This document shows positions 58,523 to 64,000 of a stretch of DNA of 64,000 nt, piece by piece. Both the position numbers and the translations under genes were made by a program. The notes under the pieces are model-generated. The model was not told where the DNA came from, made no database searches, and worked only from the letters and a program-made list of their open reading frames with translations. This DNA is from JAOPZW01 sp963764585 (GTDB lineage Bacteria > Actinomycetota > Thermoleophilia > Solirubrobacterales > Solirubrobacteraceae): NCBI GenBank assembly GCA_963764585.1, contig CAVXTB010000016.1, forward strand, positions 1 through 64,000, written 5' to 3'. The stretch's first letter is position 1. Each line of letters begins with the position of its first letter.

Positions 58523-58711
58523 GGGCTGTATCGCGCCGGGCGGGCCGGCGCTGCGTAACTCCAGCCCGTCCCATCACGTAGGTGATCGAGACCCCCTCGC
58601 CGAACTTCACCGCAAGCCGGCGAAGTGCCGGCTCGGCCGCCCACGACTACGGACAGGCCGGGTCGGTGAAGTACCGAACATGAACGGCGCCCACATCCGC
58701 ACAATAGAAGC
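58523..58711 (+). other. Structured intergenic leader before the second kinase
   Basis: 189 bases without a gene. ACTTCACCG (58604-58612) pairs with CGGTGAAGT (58664-58672). Inside lies a second hairpin, AGCCGGC-GAAGT-GCCGGCT at 58615-58633. Upstream, ATCAC-GTAG-GTGAT forms another at 58573-58586. The inner hairpin could serve as a terminator for the ddl transcript although it has no U-tract. Together they suggest a folded 5' leader. Confidence 0.5.
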
Positions 58712-60217
58712 ATGAGCTCGCAGGTCGGCACCCTGCTCAACGGGCGCTACCGGCTCGACGCACAGATCGGCGCCGGCGGCATGTCGACCGTCTATCGCGC
58801 CTTCGACACGGTGCTCGAGCGCCAGGTCGCGATCAAGCTCATGCACCGCGAGATCGCGTCGGACTCCGATCAGCTCGAGCGCTTCCGGCGCGAGGCGCGC
58901 GCCGTCGCGCAGCTCAACCACCCGCACGTGGTCGGGGTCATCGATGCGGGCGAGGACAGCGGGACCCCGTACATCGTCTTCGAGTACGTCGAGGGCGAGA
59001 CGCTCAAGGACCGCATCCGCCGCTTCGGGCGCCTGCCGGTGGGCGAGGCGGTGGCCTACGCCATAGAGGTCGCCCGCGCGCTCGGCGCCGCCCACGAACG
59101 CAAGATCGTCCATCGCGACGTCAAGCCCCAGAACGTCCTCATCGACGAGGAGGGCACTGCCAAGGTCACCGACTTCGGCATCGCCCGCTCGCTGACCGAG
59201 GAGGGCCTGACCGCCGACGGGCGCGTGCTGGGGACGACCGACTACGTGTCACCCGAGCAGGCGCTCGGCCAGGACGTCGGGCCCGAGAGCGACCTCTACT
59301 CGCTGGGCGTCGTGCTGTTCGAGATGCTCACCGGCGACGTGCCCTTCCACGGCGAGAACCAGGTCTCCGTGGCGATGAAGCACGTGCGCGAGGAGCTGCC
59401 CGACGTGCAGCTGCGCCGCCCGGAGGTCTCGAGCGCGCTGGCGGCCGTCGTCGATCGCGCCACCGCGAAGGACCTCGATCGCCGCTACGCCAGCGACCGC
59501 GAGCTGATCGCCGACCTCGAGGACGTGCTGGCGATCGAGACGGCGCGCTCGGGCCAGGCGACGGGCGAGGCGACGGCCGTGATCCGCACGCTGCCGGCGC
59601 GCGCGCGCCGGCGCCTGCCGCTGCGCATGCGCCACCCCGTGCGGCTGATCGTCGCGCTGCTGCTGATCGGCGCGGCCGTGGCCGTCGCGGTGATCCTGCT
59701 GGCCAACCGCACCGAGCGCGGGGCGCAGGGCACGCGCAACGCGCCCAGCGTGCCGAAGAGCTCCGGGCTCGTGCCGCTCTCGCTCAAGCAGTCCAACGCC
59801 AAGGACTACGACCCGCTGGGCGACAACAAGTCCGAGCACCCGCTGCAGGCGAAGGCCGTCGTCGACGGCGAGAAGACCACGTCGTGGAGCACCGAGACCT
59901 ACGACGGCAACACCCTGGGCAGCAAGGCCGGCGTGGGCATCTACGTGATCGCCGACCCGGCCGTGGCGGCGCGCGCCATCACGGTGCAGACGCCGACGAA
60001 GGGGTGGTCCGGAGCGATCTACGTCGCCAAGCCGGGACCGGTCCCGGCCTCGATCACGGGCTGGCAGAAGCTCGGCGACATCCCCAGCGCGAAGGCCAGC
60101 CAGCGCGTCGACCTCGACACCGCCGGCAACCGCTTCCGCTACTACCTCGTGTGGATCACCAAGCTGCCGCCGGGGGCGGACCAGGTGGCGATCTCCGAGA
60201 TCAGGCTGTTCAGGTAG
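58712..60217 (+). CDS. Ser/Thr protein kinase with discoidin-like extracellular domain
   Basis: A 501-residue transmembrane kinase. The kinase domain (residues 10-270) has IGAGGMSTVYRAFD, IVHRDVKPQNVLID, DFGIARS and YVSPEQALGQ. One membrane helix (RLIVALLLIGAAVAVAVILL) lies near residue 315. The outer part (about 355-501) is galactose-binding/discoidin-like: AVVDGEKTTSWSTETYDG, AITVQTPTKGWSGAIYVA, YYLVWITKLPPGADQVAISE. A similar outer domain is known in mycobacterial MviN-type proteins. It plays the PknA role positionally but with a different sensor. Confidence 0.9.
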   Translation: MSSQVGTLLNGRYRLDAQIGAGGMSTVYRAFDTVLERQVAIKLMHREIASDSDQLERFRREARAVAQLNHPHVVGVIDAGEDSGTPYIVFEYVEGETLKDRIRRFGRLPVGEAVAYAIEVARALGAAHERKIVHRDVKPQNVLIDEEGTAKVTDFGIARSLTEEGLTADGRVLGTTDYVSPEQALGQDVGPESDLYSLGVVLFEMLTGDVPFHGENQVSVAMKHVREELPDVQLRRPEVSSALAAVVDRATAKDLDRRYASDRELIADLEDVLAIETARSGQATGEATAVIRTLPARARRRLPLRMRHPVRLIVALLLIGAAVAVAVILLANRTERGAQGTRNAPSVPKSSGLVPLSLKQSNAKDYDPLGDNKSEHPLQAKAVVDGEKTTSWSTETYDGNTLGSKAGVGIYVIADPAVAARAITVQTPTKGWSGAIYVAKPGPVPASITGWQKLGDIPSAKASQRVDLDTAGNRFRYYLVWITKLPPGADQVAISEIRLFR

Positions 60218-60218
60218 G

Positions 60219-60243
60219 GCGTCCCCGCCGGGGGCGGGGACGC
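60219..60243. terminator. Bidirectional terminator between kinase and flagellin
   Basis: A perfect 11-bp stem, GCGTCCCCGCC with loop GGG, begins 1 base after the kinase stop and ends 5 bases before the flagellin stop. It serves two converging transcripts. No U-tract is present. Confidence 0.8.
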
Positions 60244-60248
60244 GCCTA

Positions 60249-61061
60249 CTAACCGCGCAGGAGGTTCAGGACCGACTGCGGGGCCTGGTTGGCCTGGGCC
60301 AGCATCGCGGTGCCGGCCTGCTGCAGGATCTGGTTCTTGGTCAGCTCGACCATCTCCTCGGCCATGTCCACGTCGCGGATGCGCGACTCGGCGGAGGTCA
60401 GGTTCTCCTGGTAGACGGCCGTGACCGACAGGGCGTGCTCGAGGCGGTTCTGCGTGGCGCCGAAGCCGGCACGCACGTCGGTCACCGCGTCGATGGCCGT
60501 GTCGATGTCGCTGAGCGTCGCGGCCGACAGGTCCACCCAGGTGGTGCCGAGGTTCGTCGACAGGCTCGGGAAGCTGATCGCGAGCACGTCGTTGTCGTTG
60601 GCGCCGACCTGGAACGTCACGCTGCCGGACCCGCCGGCGGTGCCGTCGAGCAGGCTGATGCCGTTGAACTGTGCCGACGCGCCGATGCGATCGATCTCCG
60701 AGGCGAGCTGGTTGACCTCGCTCTGGATGGCGGCCTGGCCGGACGTCGAGATGGAGCCGTTCTTGTACTCGACGGCCAGCTCGCGGACGCGCTGCAGGAT
60801 GCTGTGGATCTCGTCGAGGTTGCCCTCGGCGGTCTGCACCATCGAGACGCCGTCCTGGATGTTGCGCTGGGCCTGAGCCAGGCCACGGATCTGGGCGCGC
60901 ATCTTCTCGGAGATGCCGAGGCCCGCGGCGTCGTCGGACGCCTTGTTGATGCGAAGGCCAGAGGACAGGCGCTCCATCGACTGCGAGACCTTGTCGGAGG
61001 TCTCGGACAGCCGGCGGTGCGCCTGCATGGCGTCCACGTTGCTGTTGATGCGGAGAGACAT
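60249..61061 (-). CDS. fliC: Flagellin
   Basis: A 270-residue flagellin, the filament subunit. The conserved N-terminal D0/D1 part is LRINSNVDAMQAHRRLSETS followed by SSGLRINKASDDAAGLGISE. The C-terminal D1/D0 part is ENLTSAESRIRDVDMAEEMV ending QAPQSVLNLLRG. The variable middle (about residues 140-190) is short, so the surface-exposed domains are reduced. It lies directly downstream of csrA, and its leader is the expected CsrA target. Confidence 0.96.
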   Translation of the reverse strand: MSLRINSNVDAMQAHRRLSETSDKVSQSMERLSSGLRINKASDDAAGLGISEKMRAQIRGLAQAQRNIQDGVSMVQTAEGNLDEIHSILQRVRELAVEYKNGSISTSGQAAIQSEVNQLASEIDRIGASAQFNGISLLDGTAGGSGSVTFQVGANDNDVLAISFPSLSTNLGTTWVDLSAATLSDIDTAIDAVTDVRAGFGATQNRLEHALSVTAVYQENLTSAESRIRDVDMAEEMVELTKNQILQQAGTAMLAQANQAPQSVLNLLRG

Positions 61062-61086
61062 GGGGGGTTGGAGTCCTTTCCTGCGG
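61062..61086 (-). promoter_or_regulatory. Flagellin leader with GGA motifs, candidate CsrA site
   Basis: The 25-base gap between csrA and the flagellin ATG reads CGCAGGAAAGGACTCC on the minus strand. It contains two GGA motifs overlapping the Shine-Dalgarno. CsrA represses flagellin translation at such sites in Bacillus hag. Confidence 0.5.
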
Positions 61087-61326
61087 TCAGATGCTGCTGG
61101 GGGAGCTGCTCGCCGGAGCGGGCATGTCGGGGAGCTGTGCGGGAGCCTTCGCGGCCTCGGCGTTCTCGGCCGTGACAGCGGCCCAGATCTCCTCGCGGTA
61201 GACGGGGATCGACCTGGGCGCGGCGATGCCGATGCGCACGGTCGAGCCGGTGACCTCGATCACCTCGATGCAGACGTCGTTGCCGACTCTGATCTTCTCG
61301 CCCGCGCGCCTGGTGATGATGAGCAT
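61087..61326 (-). CDS. csrA: Carbon storage regulator CsrA
   Basis: A 79-residue RNA-binding translational repressor. The conserved core is MLIITRRAGEKIRVGND, then GSTVRIGIAAPRSIPVYREE with the RNA-contacting Arg in PVYREEI. A C-terminal Pro/Ser/Ala-rich extension of about 25 residues exceeds the usual length. A strong AAGGAGGAG precedes the ATG. It lies between fliW and flagellin, as in Bacillus. Confidence 0.96.
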   Translation of the reverse strand: MLIITRRAGEKIRVGNDVCIEVIEVTGSTVRIGIAAPRSIPVYREEIWAAVTAENAEAAKAPAQLPDMPAPASSSPSSI

Positions 61327-61350
61327 CGCAACTCCTCCTTGGAGAACGGA

Positions 61351-61803
61351 TCAGGCCGCCTGCACCTGCCCCTCCGCGGCCGGCCGCTGGAACAGCGGGG
61401 CACGGACGGGAGCGTCGGCGGTCTGGTTGATGACCTGGTGGCCGCGGCCACCCGAGATCAAGATCGGCGCATAGAGGTTGGCACTAAAGCCCTCCAGCGA
61501 GTCGGTTGCACGAACCGTCACGTAGACGGCCGGGTCGTCGGCCTCGGTCAGGCCGATGCGGGCAGCCTCGTCGTCGGAGAGCTCGACCTCGTAGTCGCTG
61601 AAGAACCGGAACGGGTTCGTCACCGGGACGGCGAGATCGGGGTCCTCGAGCGAGTGCAGCCAGACGAATGCGCTGTCCTCGTTGCGAGCGAGCAGGGCGT
61701 AGCGGGAGCCGCCAAGCCCGATGAGGCCACTGGGGAACTCGATCACCGCCTCATCGGGGATCTCGAGCACCCCGAAGCGGGTGGAGTGCAGAGTCACTGC
61801 CAT
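61351..61803 (-). CDS. fliW: Flagellar assembly factor FliW
   Basis: A 150-residue protein that binds CsrA and flagellin, relieving CsrA repression as flagellin is exported. It contains RFGVLEIPDEAVIEFPSGLI, NEDSAFVWLHSLEDPDLAVP and a C-terminal NLYAPILIS. I chose the ATG at 61803 because a GGAGG lies 5 bases upstream. An ATG at 61830 overlapping the flgL stop (ATGA) would add nine residues. Confidence 0.94.
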   Translation of the reverse strand: MAVTLHSTRFGVLEIPDEAVIEFPSGLIGLGGSRYALLARNEDSAFVWLHSLEDPDLAVPVTNPFRFFSDYEVELSDDEAARIGLTEADDPAVYVTVRATDSLEGFSANLYAPILISGGRGHQVINQTADAPVRAPLFQRPAAEGQVQAA

Positions 61804-61826
61804 GTTGCCTCCGGGGGTCGTGTTGG

Positions 61827-62702
61827 TCATTGCAGGAAGTCCATGAGGGATTGCTGGATCAGGCTGGCGCCGCCGCGCAGGGCGGCCTGCAGCGCGGTCT
61901 GCTGCGCCGACAGGTCGGTCAGCGCCTTGGGCAGGTCCGCGTCCTCGGTGTTCGAGAGCAGCTGCGTGGTCACGTCGCTGAGGTCGGCCAGGCGCGAGCC
62001 GGCGGCGGTGACGCGGTTGGTGATCGCGCCGACCTTCGACTGCAGGCCGCTGACGGTGTCGAGGCCGGCGTCGAGCGCGGTCAGGTCGGAGGTGCCCAGC
62101 GACGCGATGTCGTTGGCACCGAGGTGCGTCGACAGCGTGCGCAGCGCGGGCAGCAGGGTCGAGAGCGCGTCGTCGGCGGTGACGTTGACCTGCACCGTCA
62201 CGCCCGGGCCGATCTGGCGCAGCACGGGGTTCGCGTCGCCCTGGTAGGCGTCGCCGGTGGCGGTCGTGTACGGCGGCGTGTCGGTCGCCGTGCCGCTGAA
62301 GATGTAGCGGCCGTCGTAGGCGCTGTTGAGCGTCGTCTTGGCCTCTTCGATGAGCTGGTCGACCTGCGCCTTGATCGACTGGCGGCCGGCGTCCGAGGTG
62401 GCGCCGTTGGCCGCCTGCACGGTCAGCTCGCGCACGCGCTGGACGACCGACGTCAGCGAGGTCAGGGCCGAGTCGCTGGCATCCAGCCAGCTCTTGGACT
62501 CCTCGACCGTCGTGCTGTAGGCGTCGGTCGCGTCGATGTCGGCGTGCAGGCGCGTCGCGCGGGCCGCGGCGAGCGGATCGTCAGAGGGCTTCTCCACGCG
62601 CTTGCCGCTGGAGACCTGGCTCTGGGCCTGCGAGAGGCGCTCCTGGACGCGCTGCAGGTCGGCGAGCACGTGGCGCTGGTTCATGCCCGAGGTGATGCGC
62701 AT
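61827..62702 (-). CDS. flgL: Flagellar hook-associated protein 3 (FlgL)
   Basis: A 291-residue hook-filament junction protein with flagellin-like ends: MRITSGMNQRHVLADLQRVQ, then SSGKRVEKPSDDPLAAARA, and a C-terminal QTALQAALRGGASLIQQSLM. The middle holds a Thr/Gly-rich domain. It follows flgK by 2 bases and precedes fliW, a standard late flagellar order. Confidence 0.94.
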   Translation of the reverse strand: MRITSGMNQRHVLADLQRVQERLSQAQSQVSSGKRVEKPSDDPLAAARATRLHADIDATDAYSTTVEESKSWLDASDSALTSLTSVVQRVRELTVQAANGATSDAGRQSIKAQVDQLIEEAKTTLNSAYDGRYIFSGTATDTPPYTTATGDAYQGDANPVLRQIGPGVTVQVNVTADDALSTLLPALRTLSTHLGANDIASLGTSDLTALDAGLDTVSGLQSKVGAITNRVTAAGSRLADLSDVTTQLLSNTEDADLPKALTDLSAQQTALQAALRGGASLIQQSLMDFLQ

Positions 62703-62704
62703 GG

Positions 62705-64000
62705 CTAGAGCCCCACCCGTCCGGCGCGGTTGATGAGCGTGTCGAGCATGTCGTCGATGCTCGACATCGCGCGGGCGGAGGCCTGGTAGCCGCGCTGGAA
62801 GCGCAGCATGTTGGCCATCTCCTCGTCGAGCGAGACGCCCATCACGTTCTGGCGGCGGTCCTCGGCGCTGTCGAGGGCGCTCTGGGCGATCGACTGGGCG
62901 CGCGTCGCGTTGTCGGCGTCGGCGCCGACCTGGCGCACGAACGCCGCGTACTGGGCGCCCGCCGCGCTCGTCGTGCTCAGCGCCTGGAACTTCAGCGCGA
63001 TGTCGTTGCTGCCGGCGGCGCCGGTCCCGGCGACCGCCGCGGGGATCGTGGACGCGCCGAGGGCGTCGGTGCCCAGGTGCGACGCGACATAGCCCGGGGC
63101 GCCCGTGGTGATGTTGAAGTAGGTGGCGCCGAACGCGGCGTTGACGTCGGTGGCCAGCGTCGTGGCGACCTGGTCGAGCTGCGTGAGGTAGCCGGGCAGC
63201 GTGGTCGTGGTCAGCGTCTGCAGCGCGCCGAGCTGGCCGCCGCCGGCGCTGAAGGTCGCGGGCAGCGTGCCGGCCGGCGTCTGGGCGGTCGGCCAGTCGA
63301 TCGTCGTGTCGCTGACGACGGACTGGTTGCCGAGCATGACCTGGATGCGGCCGTTGGCCTGCGGCGTGACCGAGACGTTGCCGTACTGGCTGAGCGTGTC
63401 GAGGATCTGGTCGCGCTGGTCGAGCAGGTCGTTGGGGCTCTGGCCCGCGTCGATCGCCGCGTCGATGGACTTGTTCAGCTGCGCGAGGCTCTTGGCGGCG
63501 GCGGCGATCGGCCCGCTGGTCCCCGTGGTCGCGTTGAACTCGTCCTGCGCGTCGGTGGCGGCGGCGCTGATGTCGCCGGCCAGGCTGGCGAAGGCGTCGG
63601 TCAGCGTCTTTGCGGCCTCGTCGACGGCGGTCTTGGCACCGGGATCGTTGGGGTTGTTGGCGAGCGTGGTCCAGGCCGTGTAGAACGCGCTGAGCCTGGC
63701 GTTGATCCCCGTCGTCGACGGCTCGTTGACCGCGCTCTGCACGCGGTCCAGCGCCTCGGCGTTGGTCGATCCCTCGCCGAGCGCCATCGTCTGCGCGCGC
63801 ACCTGCAGGTCCAGGAACGAGTCGCGGATGCGCCGGTAGGCGGTGACGTCGACGCCCTGGCCGATGAACGCGCCCGTGCCGTCCTGGGTCGCGCCGGCGG
63901 CCAGGTGCAGCGCGGTGGCGGCGCCTAGCGTGGCCTCCTGGCGCGTGTAGCCGACGGTGTTGGCGTTGGCGACGTTGTGCGTGGAGACGTCGAGGGCCTG
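62705..64000 (-). CDS. flgK: Flagellar hook-associated protein 1 (FlgK), 5' part outside the window
   Basis: 432 C-terminal residues are visible; the start lies beyond the window edge. The first visible residues are QALDVSTHNVANANTVGYTR, the N-terminal rod/hook motif, so only about 10-20 residues are missing. The end carries GVSLDEEMANMLRFQRGYQA and SIDDMLDTLINRAGRVGL, the conserved D0 end. It forms the first junction zone between hook and filament. Confidence 0.94.
   Translation of the reverse strand, partial: QALDVSTHNVANANTVGYTRQEATLGAATALHLAAGATQDGTGAFIGQGVDVTAYRRIRDSFLDLQVRAQTMALGEGSTNAEALDRVQSAVNEPSTTGINARLSAFYTAWTTLANNPNDPGAKTAVDEAAKTLTDAFASLAGDISAAATDAQDEFNATTGTSGPIAAAAKSLAQLNKSIDAAIDAGQSPNDLLDQRDQILDTLSQYGNVSVTPQANGRIQVMLGNQSVVSDTTIDWPTAQTPAGTLPATFSAGGGQLGALQTLTTTTLPGYLTQLDQVATTLATDVNAAFGATYFNITTGAPGYVASHLGTDALGASTIPAAVAGTGAAGSNDIALKFQALSTTSAAGAQYAAFVRQVGADADNATRAQSIAQSALDSAEDRRQNVMGVSLDEEMANMLRFQRGYQASARAMSSIDDMLDTLINRAGRVGL

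Overview
The window is a 64 kb piece of high-GC chromosome from an actinobacterium, most likely class Thermoleophilia, order Solirubrobacterales. This placement is an inference. It rests on very high GC, GTG/TTG starts, an actinobacterial FhaA-FhaB-PstP-FtsW-PbpA-PknB cluster next to flagellar genes with csrA and fliW, a b6c-type quinol oxidoreductase, and a FecR-like C-terminal domain behind FG-GAP repeats that I associate with this lineage. There is no prophage, insertion sequence or CRISPR array. Most of the window is conserved housekeeping sequence.

Layout. Positions 1-13.5 kb hold a long minus-strand run: a two-component system, prenyl diphosphate synthase and menaquinone methyltransferase, a three-gene cytochrome b6c complex, a tetrapyrrole block (hemB, a fused siroheme-decarboxylase-like gene, hemL and an unknown gene), a GNAT acetyltransferase, an ABC-2 exporter and an AI-2E family permease. 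Positions 13.5-19 kb hold a YmdB-like phosphodiesterase, a roughly 500-bp imperfect inverted repeat, a cyclic-nucleotide-binding protein and a three-gene envelope cluster. Positions 19-28 kb hold an aminotransferase coupled to a divergent D-Ala-D-Ala ligase, a bifunctional-nuclease-family protein, a secreted GH30 hydrolase, two frameshifted genes (a stress protein and an ECF sigma factor), a CU044_5270-type protein and a Na+/H+ antiporter.

Positions 28-44 kb are the origin-proximal core: tRNA-Ile(GAT), parB, parA, rsmG, jag, yidC, yidD, rnpA and rpmH on the minus strand, then divergently dnaA, dnaN, recF, a DciA-like gene, gyrB and gyrA. The FG-GAP protein lies inside this block on the opposite strand. 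Downstream of gyrA is a short element carrying a very long match to the anti-Shine-Dalgarno sequence, then a strong hairpin.

Positions 44.6-48.7 kb hold an APH-family kinase, an HNH protein, pheA, a DUF4446 protein and a membrane-anchored CARDB-like protein. Positions 48.7-60.2 kb are a signalling and cell-wall cluster: an integral-membrane Ser/Thr kinase, two FHA proteins, a PP2C phosphatase, a SEDS glycosyltransferase, its class B PBP, a PASTA kinase, a canonical Ddl, and a second kinase with a discoidin-like outer domain. Positions 60.2-64 kb hold flagellin, csrA, fliW, flgL and partial flgK on the minus strand, which fits the CsrA-FliW-flagellin homeostasis circuit.

Many neighbouring genes overlap by 4 bases (ATGA or GTGA), so translational coupling is pervasive. 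The least explained items are the inverted repeat at 14.4-14.9 kb, the element after gyrA, the siroheme-decarboxylase fusion in the hem block, the PepSY-like/membrane-glycosyltransferase cluster, and the aminotransferase-Ddl pair.
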